Source: JAACFF01 sp963807975 (lineage in GTDB: Bacteria > Chloroflexota > Anaerolineae > Promineifilales > Promineifilaceae). Taken from it: DNA of 64,000 bases. The first letter of the stretch is position 1; every line of letters starts with the position of its first letter. Under the pieces are notes generated by a model. That model was given only the letters and a program-made list of their open reading frames with translations. It was not told the DNA's origin and did not search any database. Positions 52,152 to 61,675 of this stretch are shown here, in pieces. The stretch covers positions 1,426,001 through 1,490,000 of the forward strand of contig CAWEDV010000001.1 of the NCBI GenBank assembly GCA_963807975.1, written 5' to 3'. The position numbers and the translations under genes were made by a program.

Positions 52152-55057
52152 TCTTGCTGCCCTACGGTAATATCACCCAGGAAAACGTTTTGACCTGGCA
52201 TAACCTGGCCATCCACCTTCGTCATCGGCCGTTCAAAGGTATCGGGATTATATAGGCCGGTATACAGCTTGTACTGTCCCGGCGGCAGATCTTCACCAAT
52301 CGGCAATACATAATCATCTTTGATCACTTCTCCCGCGCGCCAGCTTACCGTCGGCCGAAAACCATTGGCAGGAGCGCGATCCACCTGGGCGGCGATCGAT
52401 TCATTCTCATCCATCAAATGGAGAAAGATATAATAGGGTCGATCAACATCGGCATATGCCTGCCAATAAAGGGTCAGGGGCAGCAGTTCGCCGGGATTGA
52501 CCGTTGTGGAAATGATATCAGCGCCGCGCAGGGCGATTAGATTTGGATCGCCAAAATCCGCGTCTAGTGAATCTAAATCTGCCGGTAATTCAGCAACAAA
52601 AGGCCAAGGATCGACGACAAGCTTATCTTTTAAAGTAACCGCCGCACCGGATTCCTGACCATCGGTTCCCAATAGAACAACTCTTAAAGTATGCGGCGTT
52701 TCAGCGGCGGATGCGGGTACATTGAGCAAGATTTTGCTTTGCAAAATTTCTCCTTCTTGCCAAGCAGTCGGCGGGTAATCAGCCCTTGTGGGTAGTGCTT
52801 CCTCGTTGCCGATCACGACACCGGCCTGATCAATCAGGTCGACACGCAGCCGAAAATCCTCGATGGGCGTTTGGCGAGCACGCCAGAAAAGCTCGATAGG
52901 GATCGCGTGCCCAGGTCTAATTTCATCCTCCGGCAGCTTGTAGCCCAGCATCTGCACATCACCCAGCCGCTCCTGCTGCTCAGCGATGGAGGGCAAGCTA
53001 GCAGCCTCCGTTCCCGCGATAACCGCCATCTGCCCAATGAAGGCCTCAATCTGATCCCCATTGACTGGCAGAGGCCTGCCGTCTCCGTCCAAAAGGCGCA
53101 GCATGACATCATATTCACCAGGTGGAATACCGCTGGGAAGCAGGATTTCACGCTCGCTGCCAACAAGGGCATCCGTGGGCCATTGATCCGGCGGAAAATC
53201 AAACCAAAGCGGGCCATCATCCTGCCCCCACAGCTCTGCGGCATCGTCTACAAATCGCAGCGATAAGCCAACGTCACCAATATTCTCCGCCAACTTAGAC
53301 CAATATAGGCTTGCCCACCAGGTCTCACCAGCCTTCACAACAGGTGGGATCTCAACGCCATGAAGCTGCATGGCCTCTCCAAAGGTATAGTCGACACCTG
53401 CCGCCTCTTCAGGCATCTCGGGCAAAATCGGCTGCGGACTGTAGCCAACCAGCTCAACTCGCAGCCACATGCTGGGAAACTCGTGTATGTAGATGCGCGG
53501 CCATTGCTCATCCGCCCATTCCCATAATTCCTTGCGCGGGAATCCTGTGCGCGGCGTGGGCCGGGCCAAGAACCAGATCCGTTTTTTGCCTGCGGCGGCT
53601 GACTCCATCGCGGCTTGAGCCGCGGATACATCTTGTTCATAAAGAGCAGGAATGGCGACCGTTGGTGCTTCACCCTCATAGTAATAATCAAATGTTAGGC
53701 CAATGATAGTGTCATGCAGTATGATGATGTCGTCATCCCCGGCGAAGTGGTTTAAATATTCGGCGGCCCCCCTGATATCATCGCGCAGCAGCCTTTGATC
53801 GGTAAACTGCGTATAAAGCCAATCCAACTGGACAATAATAACCCAGACAAAGAGCAGTGCACCCAGCCAACGTAGGAGCAGTCGTCCCCTGCCGGTCCCT
53901 GTGTGCAGCCCTTTTCCCGCGCTAGATCCGGCAAATGCACCGTTGGCGGCAAAAAGGAGAAAGGGTGGAAGTCCAATGAGCAAATGGCGCACACCATTGT
54001 AAAGGGGATTGATCGTCGACAGGAGCAGCAGCAAGCCCAGGGGCACAAATTGGTAGCCCAGGAGAACAGCCGTTGGCTGCCAGCGGCGACGCCAGCCAAA
54101 AATCAAACCGGCACAGGCCAGAAGCAGTGCCGGTAATATCCGCCACCAGGCATGGGCCAGGCTGGGCTCTATACCCACAGCGAAGGCGCTGGCAGCATGA
54201 ATCAAAACTGGAACGAGGCCGATCTGGTGGAAGTCAATTTGCGGCCCAGCTTGAAATCGCTCCAGACCAATGGCCACTGCTGGCAGCAAAAGCAGCAGTC
54301 CACCACCCAAGGCCAGCCAAAAGCGCTTCTGACGCACTAGACGGTCAATCTGCCATCTGCCGGCCAATACGAGGAGCAAGGCCAACGCCCCAAAGGCGAA
54401 AACGAGGAAGCCAAAATAGTGAACGTAAATACCCAGCAGTCCAGCCAACAACCATAAAGCAAGCCAACGGCTTTTTATCTGGCCAGGGGAGGACAATAAA
54501 TAGCGAAACAAGCCATATACGGATGCCAGGTTAAGGGTCACCAGCAAGCTGTAGTTGCGCAGGACCTGGGACTGCCAGACGTGAAAGGGGGAGATGGCCA
54601 TCAGCAGCGCAGCAGCCAGTCCCACCCAACGGCCGTAGATGGCACTGCCTAGAATAAAAATAAGCGGTATGGCCAAGGTCCCTGCCAGGGCACCCGAAAA
54701 ACGCAAGGTGAAAACGGACTCCCCAGTCAGGGTTCGCCAGAAGTGAAGCAGCAGAAAATAAAGCGGGGGATTGGTATCCTTGGTCTCAACGCCATCAATG
54801 ACTATGAGCCCTTGGAGCACTTCCGATGCAGGCAGCGTGGCCCGGTAATAGCTGAGTCCTTCATCGCTCCACATCGATTGATATTCCAGGGCATGGACCC
54901 GCAGGGCAAATCCCAACACTATGAACAGCAGCAATCCAAGCGTCATCAGCAAGCGGGAGCGATCAGACGTGGATCTTTGCCCTGACTTGGCATGGCTTAA
55001 GGATGCCTCATTGCTAGTTGCCAACGTTGAATCGCGGCTGGAAAAAACCTGGGACAT
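52148..55057 (-). CDS. GT39-type membrane glycosyltransferase with three C-terminal modules
   Basis: A 969-residue protein from the ATG at 55057, four bases after the stop of the upstream gene; a start at 55114 would overlap that gene by 50 bases. The membrane block includes MWSDEGLSYYRA (Asp65-Glu66) and NPPLYFLLLHFWRTLTG, the usual GT39/PMT_2 arrangement. The C-terminal region has three copies of the shared module (about 575-690, 700-820 and 850-969), the last with RPTVSWRAGEVIKDDYVLPI and GQYKLYTGLYNPDTFER. It is the member with the most copies. Role is inferred to be transfer of sugar to an extracytoplasmic acceptor. Confidence 0.82.
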   Translation of the reverse strand: MSQVFSSRDSTLATSNEASLSHAKSGQRSTSDRSRLLMTLGLLLFIVLGFALRVHALEYQSMWSDEGLSYYRATLPASEVLQGLIVIDGVETKDTNPPLYFLLLHFWRTLTGESVFTLRFSGALAGTLAIPLIFILGSAIYGRWVGLAAALLMAISPFHVWQSQVLRNYSLLVTLNLASVYGLFRYLLSSPGQIKSRWLALWLLAGLLGIYVHYFGFLVFAFGALALLLVLAGRWQIDRLVRQKRFWLALGGGLLLLLPAVAIGLERFQAGPQIDFHQIGLVPVLIHAASAFAVGIEPSLAHAWWRILPALLLACAGLIFGWRRRWQPTAVLLGYQFVPLGLLLLLSTINPLYNGVRHLLIGLPPFLLFAANGAFAGSSAGKGLHTGTGRGRLLLRWLGALLFVWVIIVQLDWLYTQFTDQRLLRDDIRGAAEYLNHFAGDDDIIILHDTIIGLTFDYYYEGEAPTVAIPALYEQDVSAAQAAMESAAAGKKRIWFLARPTPRTGFPRKELWEWADEQWPRIYIHEFPSMWLRVELVGYSPQPILPEMPEEAAGVDYTFGEAMQLHGVEIPPVVKAGETWWASLYWSKLAENIGDVGLSLRFVDDAAELWGQDDGPLWFDFPPDQWPTDALVGSEREILLPSGIPPGEYDVMLRLLDGDGRPLPVNGDQIEAFIGQMAVIAGTEAASLPSIAEQQERLGDVQMLGYKLPEDEIRPGHAIPIELFWRARQTPIEDFRLRVDLIDQAGVVIGNEEALPTRADYPPTAWQEGEILQSKILLNVPASAAETPHTLRVVLLGTDGQESGAAVTLKDKLVVDPWPFVAELPADLDSLDADFGDPNLIALRGADIISTTVNPGELLPLTLYWQAYADVDRPYYIFLHLMDENESIAAQVDRAPANGFRPTVSWRAGEVIKDDYVLPIGEDLPPGQYKLYTGLYNPDTFERPMTKVDGQVMPGQNVFLGDITVGQQE

Positions 55058-55061
55058 TTTC

Positions 55062-57281
55062 TTAGGGTTGGACCTCAATCGTCTCGAGGAAATATTCACG
55101 GCCGACTCGTTCAAAGCTGGACAGATCGTAAAATCCTACGACCAAATCGTAGCTTCCCGGTTCAATCTCCCCAACAAGAGGAAATAACCGTTCGTCATGG
55201 ATGACCGTTCCCGGCACCCATTTTGATGTCGGGTACCATCCGCCAACGGGCGGCCCATCTGCCTGGGCAATAGTTTCACCACTTTCGGTATCCCGCAGAT
55301 GGACGAAAAGTTGATAGTCTGCGGGCACAGGCGTTGGAACAGCCCAATAAAGGACGAATGGATTATTCTCGTCTAATCTCCAAGTTGATTCTATCCGATA
55401 ATCAAGCAGTGTCATGGGCTCATCGCCGCTGAGACCAGGTGCTTGCTCGGTGCTGTCACTCTCAATAAGCACGTCAGCGGCAAAACCAACCTCAATGGCT
55501 GCGCCCAAAGCGTCAAACAGCGGCAGTCGCGCATCGGAATCAGGATCCAGCAAGGCTACTTCCACTTTGTAAACCAATGTTCTGGGCACATTTTCTTGCG
55601 CGACCGGCAGATGGATCAAGTCACACCAGATTTCCCCGCCTTGCCAGATCGAGGTCGGATAACGACCCAATCCGGGAAAAGTGCGCCGGCTGGAGATGAT
55701 TGAATTGCTGGGGCCAACGATATGAACCATGGTGCTGAAATCACGATCCGTTTCTGCCAATGCCCGCCAACACAATTCAACTGCAAGTTGGGCATCCGGT
55801 GGTAAATCCTGATTCGTAGATGTGACACTTAATAGTTCCGCCAGAGGCTGCTGTGCATTCTCGCCAAAAAACCAATTAAGTTCCTCCCTATGATCAAAGT
55901 CCTCGGAAGCAAGAAACTGGGGCAGGGCAAAAGCTGGTCGTAAGAGCATAAACGGGGCCAGCAGTGAGGCCAGCAAGGTGATGGCAATTGGAACTATGGG
56001 CAGTTTGGGATGGATCCTTCGCCATCCGATGACGAGGAATAGTACGGCGGCGCCCAAGGACGGGTATAGGAGACGACCGTAAGGGGCGAGCACACGACGC
56101 ATCCAGACTTCCAAAAATACGGCCGTGACCAACACAGCGCTGAATAAAATGAAATTAATGGCTGCGTTATGGTCCGGTTGAGGTTTCGGCGCGCGCCACC
56201 AACGATAAACAGCCCTTCCTAAACCAAGAAACGCGGCTGCCACAAGCACTGCAAAAATGAGGTAATATTCATCTCTGGGCTTGATGCTGCCCCAACCAAG
56301 AAACAGCCAAAAAGAACGAAAGACCTCCAACCAGCGAAAGCTCAGCTGCCCTAAGAGCTCCGGATCGACAATGGCCCAGGGTGCTTGATCATGGGTTTCT
56401 AAACCCAAGATAGATCCAACTAGAAGCCAGGAGCGAATATACCACCAACCGGCAGTGAGCAAGGTTCCTAGGGAAATAAGCATTCCGGAGCCAATGATCC
56501 TGCGCCATGCTTGCTGGCGAGAATAGCCCAACCACAACAGCGTCAGACCCATGGGAATGGCCATCAGCAGTGCGCTTGATTTCAGCAGCACTGCCAGACC
56601 ATATACCACACCTAACCCTAGAGCCAGGAACCAGGAAATCCCTCTGCGAATCAGATTGACAAGCATCCACAACAGAAGCGTGCACATCGCCGCCACTGGA
56701 ATATCATTGGAAACCAATCCGCTGAGGTAGACGACCTGGGGAATGGTCGCCACCAAGAAAGCGGTCGAAGTAGCCACGGATCGCTGCTCAGGTACAGCCT
56801 GCCGCGCCAATCCATAAACGCTGACGACGAGCAGAACTCCGAACAAAGCCGTTATCCCTCGCGATAAATAGAGCGCCAGCCACCCACCCTGCAGCGGATC
56901 TGCGTCCTCAGGATAATGAATCGCCCGGTTATCATTGTCCGGGTAGGCCAGGGCAAAACCCAAGAATGGATGGGGATTGGGGCGATACTCTGCGCGAGGG
57001 TTCGTGACTCCCACCAGGCGCGCCGGAAGGGAAGCTACAAGATAATACAAGGGTGGCTGGCTAGATTCCTGCTGCACGGCAGTTTCCCAAGATGCTTCTC
57101 CCTGAGGAGGGAAATCCTCATGCTCCACTAACCACTCAACATACGCATAATGCTGCGGTTCATCGGGTCCTTCAAATGGGGGCGTCATCCAGCTAAAGAG
57201 CCCAACCAGCAGCAAGTAAATGCCCAAGATTATCAGGAGTGGCCATGAGGATTTAATCGCCCGCTTAAATTGTGCAATCAT
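55062..57281 (-). CDS. GT39-type membrane glycosyltransferase, first of operon
   Basis: A 739-residue protein with N-terminal helix MIAQFKRAIKSSWPLLIIL and the catalytic-type Asp40-Glu41 in FEGPDEPQHYAYVEWL. About 12 membrane helices follow to about residue 470. Two copies of the shared module end the protein (about 485-600 and 625-739), the second with YPTSKWVPGTVIHDERLFPL and GSYDLVVGFYDLSSFER. It is divergent from atpA. No ribosome-binding site of good quality is seen, only CAGGTAG 13 bases upstream. It is the promoter-proximal gene of the operon. Confidence 0.82.
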   Translation of the reverse strand: MIAQFKRAIKSSWPLLIILGIYLLLVGLFSWMTPPFEGPDEPQHYAYVEWLVEHEDFPPQGEASWETAVQQESSQPPLYYLVASLPARLVGVTNPRAEYRPNPHPFLGFALAYPDNDNRAIHYPEDADPLQGGWLALYLSRGITALFGVLLVVSVYGLARQAVPEQRSVATSTAFLVATIPQVVYLSGLVSNDIPVAAMCTLLLWMLVNLIRRGISWFLALGLGVVYGLAVLLKSSALLMAIPMGLTLLWLGYSRQQAWRRIIGSGMLISLGTLLTAGWWYIRSWLLVGSILGLETHDQAPWAIVDPELLGQLSFRWLEVFRSFWLFLGWGSIKPRDEYYLIFAVLVAAAFLGLGRAVYRWWRAPKPQPDHNAAINFILFSAVLVTAVFLEVWMRRVLAPYGRLLYPSLGAAVLFLVIGWRRIHPKLPIVPIAITLLASLLAPFMLLRPAFALPQFLASEDFDHREELNWFFGENAQQPLAELLSVTSTNQDLPPDAQLAVELCWRALAETDRDFSTMVHIVGPSNSIISSRRTFPGLGRYPTSIWQGGEIWCDLIHLPVAQENVPRTLVYKVEVALLDPDSDARLPLFDALGAAIEVGFAADVLIESDSTEQAPGLSGDEPMTLLDYRIESTWRLDENNPFVLYWAVPTPVPADYQLFVHLRDTESGETIAQADGPPVGGWYPTSKWVPGTVIHDERLFPLVGEIEPGSYDLVVGFYDLSSFERVGREYFLETIEVQP

Positions 57282-57353
57282 AGGAGAAAAATTCTACCTG
57301 TATATATTGTAAGGAGCCATTTCGACTTCCCTACTCTTTAACTACGCCTTAAA

Positions 57354-57383
57354 TTGGCACTTTCAGCCCCTTTGTCATAGAAT
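57354..57383 (+). promoter_or_regulatory. Sigma-70-type promoter of the atp operon
   Basis: TTGGCA (57354-57359) and TAGAAT (57378-57383) are each one base from consensus with an 18-base spacer. Transcription should start near 57390. A second, weaker pair TTGTCA/TGTGAT lies at 57372-57400. Confidence 0.65.
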
Positions 57384-57393
57384 GCCCGCGCAG

Positions 57394-57411
57394 TTGTGAT
57401 GGGCTTCACAA
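57394..57411 (+). promoter_or_regulatory. Rex-type operator upstream of atpA
   Basis: TTGTGATGGGCTTCACAA is a perfect match to the Rex consensus TTGTGA-N6-TCACAA. It starts about ten bases after the -10 of the promoter at 57354-57383 and overlaps the alternative -10 at 57395-57400. A Rex dimer there would block transcription at low NADH. rex itself is in this window. Confidence 0.75.
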
Positions 57412-57560
57412 GCAGCCTGTTTATTATGCCTGTTGCACATTATCCCTGTTGGACAAATGTGCTTAGGTAAGGTAAGATCTGTCACCAAATTTCAGCGATT
57501 TTTCCATCATGATACATTCACTCGGAGCACACCGAATTAAATTCCCTAGGAGGTTGGTGC

Positions 57561-59225
57561 ATGGCAACCCTTGTTCCTGATTTTCAGAATATTACTGACT
57601 CTTTACTAGAGCAAATCAAGGATTTTGATCATACTGTAGAATCCCGCAGCGTCGGTACGGTTGAAGCAGTTTACGATGGTGTGGCCATCGCCAGTGGCTT
57701 GGCCGACGTTGAGGCCAGTGAACTGGTCGTCTTCAGTAACGGCGTATCCGGACTCGCTCTCGACTTGCGCAAAGACAGTGTCGGTATCGTCGTCATGGGC
57801 GACTATTCCGGCATCGAGGAAGGAGACGAAGTACGGGCCAGTGGTAGGATCGCGTCCGTTCCCGTTGGTGATGCCATGATCGGGCGTGTGGTTGACCCTT
57901 TGGGCAATCCAGTAGATGGCAAAGGCCCCATTAAGGCTTCAGGCTCCCGCCCTGTGATGGCTACAGCGCCAGGCGTCATCATGCGAAAAGGTGTGGACAC
58001 ACCTGTCCAGACTGGTATCATGTCCATTGACGCCATGTTCCCCATTGGGCGCGGACAGCGCGAGTTGATCATTGGTGACCGGCAAACGGGCAAAACAGCC
58101 ATTTGCCTGGATACAATCATCAATCAGAAAGGCCAAGATTTATTGTGCATTTACGTTGCTATCGGGCAGCGAGTCGGCCAGGTCGCGCAGGTCGTCGATA
58201 CGCTTGAAAAGTATGGCGCCATGGACTATACCACTGTCGTCGTAGCCGGCGCCTCCGATCCCGCCCCCTTGCAGTATTTTGCGCCTTATGCGGGCTGCAC
58301 CATTGGCGAGGCATTTATGGACGAGGGCAAGGATGCTCTGGTCGTTTACGATGACCTTTCCAAACATGCCTGGGCCTACCGCCAAATGTCGCTTATTCTT
58401 CGCCGTCCACCAGGTCGTGAGGCTTATCCTGGTGATATTTTCTCTCTGCACAGCACACTGCTCGAGCGCTCCTGCCGTTTGCGCGATGAATGGATCATCG
58501 TGGAAAAAGGCACGGAAGTAACCAAAAATACGCAGGGGATCGACGGAAAAGTTTACTTCGGTAATCTAGAAGAAGAACGAATTGAAGAAGGAATGAAAGA
58601 GCTGGACGAAGCTGATAATTATGAGGTTAAGAAAGTGCCTGGCTCCGGTGGTTCATTGACTGCTCTGCCCATTATCGAGACCTTGCTCGGTGATGTTTCC
58701 GCCTATATCCCCACCAATGTTATATCCATTACCGATGGCCAGATCTTTCTTGAAACTGATTTGTTTAACGCCGGTCAGCGTCCGGCTATTAACGCCGGTC
58801 TTTCTGTATCTCGCGTCGGCAGCGCCGCCCAAACCCGGGCCATGAGCAAGGGCTCGGGCAGCCTGCGCGCCGATTTGTCGCAGTTCCGTGAATTGGCTGC
58901 CTTTGCGCAGTTTGGCTCCGATCTCGATCCGGCAACACAGCGCCAGCTTGCTCGAGGTGAAAGATTGATGGAGCTGCTCAAACAACCTCAATACAGCCCC
59001 TGGCCCTTGCAGCACCAGGTTATGTTGATGTATGCCGGCACCAGAGGTCTGATAGATGAAGTAAAAGTAGCTGACACCAGCCGCTGGAGCCAGGACTTTG
59101 TGCGCTACATGGATACCGCATACTCCGACATCAGCAACCAATTGGCTGAAGGTAAATGGACTGACGAAATCGAAGAGGCGCTGCGCCAAGGAATCGAAGA
59201 TTTCAATAAGGATTGGAGCTCCTAA
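57561..59225 (+). CDS. atpA: ATP synthase F1 subunit alpha with insertion
   Basis: A 554-residue alpha subunit, about 50 longer than usual (near 505). Walker A is GDRQTGKT (about 172-179). The beta-barrel, nucleotide domain and C-terminal helical bundle are complete. The extra residues lie at about 310-362, between LLERSCRLRDEW and the universal GGSLTALPIIET, and are rich in Lys and Glu (for example VYFGNLEEERIEEGMKELDE). AGGAGG lies seven bases before the ATG. The alpha subunit forms the regulatory half of the catalytic hexamer. The usual atpB, atpE, atpF and atpH are not upstream. Confidence 0.97.
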   Translation: MATLVPDFQNITDSLLEQIKDFDHTVESRSVGTVEAVYDGVAIASGLADVEASELVVFSNGVSGLALDLRKDSVGIVVMGDYSGIEEGDEVRASGRIASVPVGDAMIGRVVDPLGNPVDGKGPIKASGSRPVMATAPGVIMRKGVDTPVQTGIMSIDAMFPIGRGQRELIIGDRQTGKTAICLDTIINQKGQDLLCIYVAIGQRVGQVAQVVDTLEKYGAMDYTTVVVAGASDPAPLQYFAPYAGCTIGEAFMDEGKDALVVYDDLSKHAWAYRQMSLILRRPPGREAYPGDIFSLHSTLLERSCRLRDEWIIVEKGTEVTKNTQGIDGKVYFGNLEEERIEEGMKELDEADNYEVKKVPGSGGSLTALPIIETLLGDVSAYIPTNVISITDGQIFLETDLFNAGQRPAINAGLSVSRVGSAAQTRAMSKGSGSLRADLSQFRELAAFAQFGSDLDPATQRQLARGERLMELLKQPQYSPWPLQHQVMLMYAGTRGLIDEVKVADTSRWSQDFVRYMDTAYSDISNQLAEGKWTDEIEEALRQGIEDFNKDWSS

Positions 59226-59302
59226 TATGGCGGTGTTCAATCTGTAGGCGCTTTGTGAATCGCAAGTCCTGCATGCTTGAAGGCTCCTTACTAGAGTAGG
59301 TT

Positions 59303-60211
59303 ATGGCTACCGAACGCGAACTCAACAAACGTATAAAGAGTATCAAGAATATCTCGCAGGTTACTAGCGCTTTGGCGGCTGTATCTGCTTCCAAAGCGAC
59401 CCGTGCCCAAAAGCAGGTGGAAGCGACGCGAAGTTATGCTGGAAAGGCATTTGAGATATTGCATAATCTCGCCTCCCAGCCGGGCGTTGGCCCATCTACG
59501 CACCCGCTTTTGACTGCCAGAGAAGAACTTAAGAACACAACACTCATCTTAATCAGCGGTAATCGGGGCCTTGCCGGATCTTACAACAGCAACGTGGTTT
59601 CGCGCGCTGAGAAATTTCTAAAAGCGCTTCCGATGCCGGCCAAAGTTATCACCAGTGGTCGTAGAGGACGTGATCTAATGATTCGTCGCGGATATGATGT
59701 CATCGCTACTTTTGACGATGTCCCCGATCCGCCCTCTATTCTCGATGTGACCCCCATTGCCCAGATGGTAACGGAGCAGTATTTAGACAAGAAGGTAGAC
59801 CAGGTCTTTGTGGCCTACACCGACTATATTAATTTAGTAATTCGTAAACCAACGGTTAAGCAGCTTTTGCCGCTTAAGCGCATGGATTTTGAAGGTTGGG
59901 CGGTTGCCGAATATGTCGCCGATGTTGATCTTAGCGGTGTATCCGATCGTGCTTACACGTATGAACCGGATCCCGTTACGCTTCTCGATAACATCATCCC
60001 CCGCTTCACGCAGTTACAAATATACCAATCTGTGTTAGAGGCGTTGGCCAGCGAGCACAGCGCGCGCATGGTGGCCATGAATAACGCAACAGATAATGCA
60101 GGCGAATTGATTGAAATTTTAACCCTCGATCGTAATAAGGCCCGCCAGGCCAGTATCACCAATGAAATCTTGGATATTGTTGGCGGGGCAGAAGCACTAG
60201 CTCAAGGATAA
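59303..60211 (+). CDS. atpG: ATP synthase F1 subunit gamma
   Basis: A 302-residue central-stalk subunit. It begins MATERELNKRIKSIKNISQVTSALAAVSASKATRAQ, the conserved N-terminal helix that rotates inside the alpha/beta ring. The C-terminal helix has SARMVAMNNATDNAGELI, the second family signature, ending EILDIVGGAEALA. The central region has the usual Rossmann-like domain. It lies 77 bases after atpA and 15 bases before atpD in the operon. Confidence 0.96.
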   Translation: MATERELNKRIKSIKNISQVTSALAAVSASKATRAQKQVEATRSYAGKAFEILHNLASQPGVGPSTHPLLTAREELKNTTLILISGNRGLAGSYNSNVVSRAEKFLKALPMPAKVITSGRRGRDLMIRRGYDVIATFDDVPDPPSILDVTPIAQMVTEQYLDKKVDQVFVAYTDYINLVIRKPTVKQLLPLKRMDFEGWAVAEYVADVDLSGVSDRAYTYEPDPVTLLDNIIPRFTQLQIYQSVLEALASEHSARMVAMNNATDNAGELIEILTLDRNKARQASITNEILDIVGGAEALAQG

Positions 60212-60226
60212 TTTTTGGAGGAACTA

Positions 60227-61621
60227 ATGGCAACAGGCAAAATCTCCGCCATTCGCGGCGTTGTAGTGGATGTGGAATTTCCCGAGGGCGCCATGCCTGA
60301 GATTTATGAAGCTTTGGAACTAGACGGGCCAAAAGGGACGTTGGTTCTGGAGGTGCAGCAGCATTTGGGCGTAGGCGTGGTTCGTTCCGTAGCCATGGGA
60401 TCCACTGATGGCGTGCCCCGGGGCGTAGAAGTCCGGGCAGTCGGCGAACCAATCAAGGTCCCCGTAGGCCCGGTAACCCTAGGCCGCATTTTTGATGTCA
60501 CTGGTAAGGCCATTGATGGCGGTGATACGCCATCAGCCGATGTTTACTATCCCATTCACCGCGATGCGCCTAATTTCCAGGCCCAGAGCACTGTTATTGA
60601 AACCTTTGAAACGGGCATGAAGGTCATCGACCTGATTGCTCCCTTCATTCGGGGCGGTAAGACTGGCATTTATGGCGGCGCAGGTGTGGGCAAAACAGTT
60701 ACCATTGCTGAACTCATTCGCTCCGTTGCCCAAGAGCATGAAGGGGTCTCCATTTTCGCCGGTGTCGGCGAACGAACGCGAGAAGGGACTGACCTTTACT
60801 ACGAAATGCAGGAGTATGGTGTACAAGATTCCGTGGCCATGGTCTTTGGACAGATGAATGAAACACCCGGTGTACGCCTGCGTGTCGCTCTGACCGGCCT
60901 GGCGATGGCGGAATACTTCCGCGACGAAGGACGAGATGTCCTTTTGTTCATCGATAATATTTTCCGCTATGTTTTGGCAGGTTCCGAGATGTCCGCTTTG
61001 TTGGGTCGTATGCCCAGCGCCGTGGGTTATCAGCCAACTCTGGCTTCTGAGATGGGTGCCCTGCAAGAACGAATCACCTCCACCAAGACGGGGTCGATCA
61101 CATCCATGCAGGCTATTTATGTTCCCGCGGATGACTATTCAGACCCGGCTCCTGTGGCCACCTTCGCTCACTTGGACGCGGTCTTAACCCTGGACCGTGG
61201 TGTATTTGCCAAAGGTATTTTCCCCGCTGTCGATCCGCTGGCTTCCTCCAGCCGTGCCCTGCAGGCCGATGTTGTGGGTGAAGAACATTACCGGACGGCA
61301 AGTGAAGTCAAGCAGGTATTGCAGACTTACAATGATTTGCAGGACATCATCGCCATCCTCGGTATCGACGAATTGAGCGAAGATCAAAAATTGCTCGTTG
61401 CTCGCGCGCGTAAGATTGAACGTTTCTTGGGCCAACCCATGTTTGTGGCCGAGAAATTCCATGGCCTCAATGGCCAATATGTTCCTATTCGGGAAACGGT
61501 GCGCGGCTTCCGGGGCATCCTCGATGGTGACTACGATGATTTGCCAGAACAGGCATTTTACATGGTAGGTACCATTGATCACGCAGTAGAAAAAGCGGCG
61601 CGTCTTCGCGAGCTAGCTTAA
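60227..61621 (+). CDS. atpD: ATP synthase F1 subunit beta
   Basis: A 464-residue catalytic subunit. The ATG at 60227 with GGAGG five bases upstream is chosen over an in-frame ATG at 60215. Walker A is GGAGVGKT (about residue 150) and the catalytic Glu is in VGERTREGTDLYYEM. The DELSEDQ motif that contacts gamma reads IDELSEDQKLLVARARKI. Walker B is in VLLFIDNIF. It makes ATP from ADP and phosphate with the alpha subunit. Length is normal. Confidence 0.98.
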   Translation: MATGKISAIRGVVVDVEFPEGAMPEIYEALELDGPKGTLVLEVQQHLGVGVVRSVAMGSTDGVPRGVEVRAVGEPIKVPVGPVTLGRIFDVTGKAIDGGDTPSADVYYPIHRDAPNFQAQSTVIETFETGMKVIDLIAPFIRGGKTGIYGGAGVGKTVTIAELIRSVAQEHEGVSIFAGVGERTREGTDLYYEMQEYGVQDSVAMVFGQMNETPGVRLRVALTGLAMAEYFRDEGRDVLLFIDNIFRYVLAGSEMSALLGRMPSAVGYQPTLASEMGALQERITSTKTGSITSMQAIYVPADDYSDPAPVATFAHLDAVLTLDRGVFAKGIFPAVDPLASSSRALQADVVGEEHYRTASEVKQVLQTYNDLQDIIAILGIDELSEDQKLLVARARKIERFLGQPMFVAEKFHGLNGQYVPIRETVRGFRGILDGDYDDLPEQAFYMVGTIDHAVEKAARLRELA

Positions 61622-61675
61622 GACATCAAGCGAGGAACGGTCAACTTAGTTGCCCGTCTCCCAGCAGGTGCAAAT

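Noticed and set aside
59249..59270. TTGTGAATCGCAAG upstream of atpG as a third Rex site.
   Set aside because: The right half TCACAA is missing.
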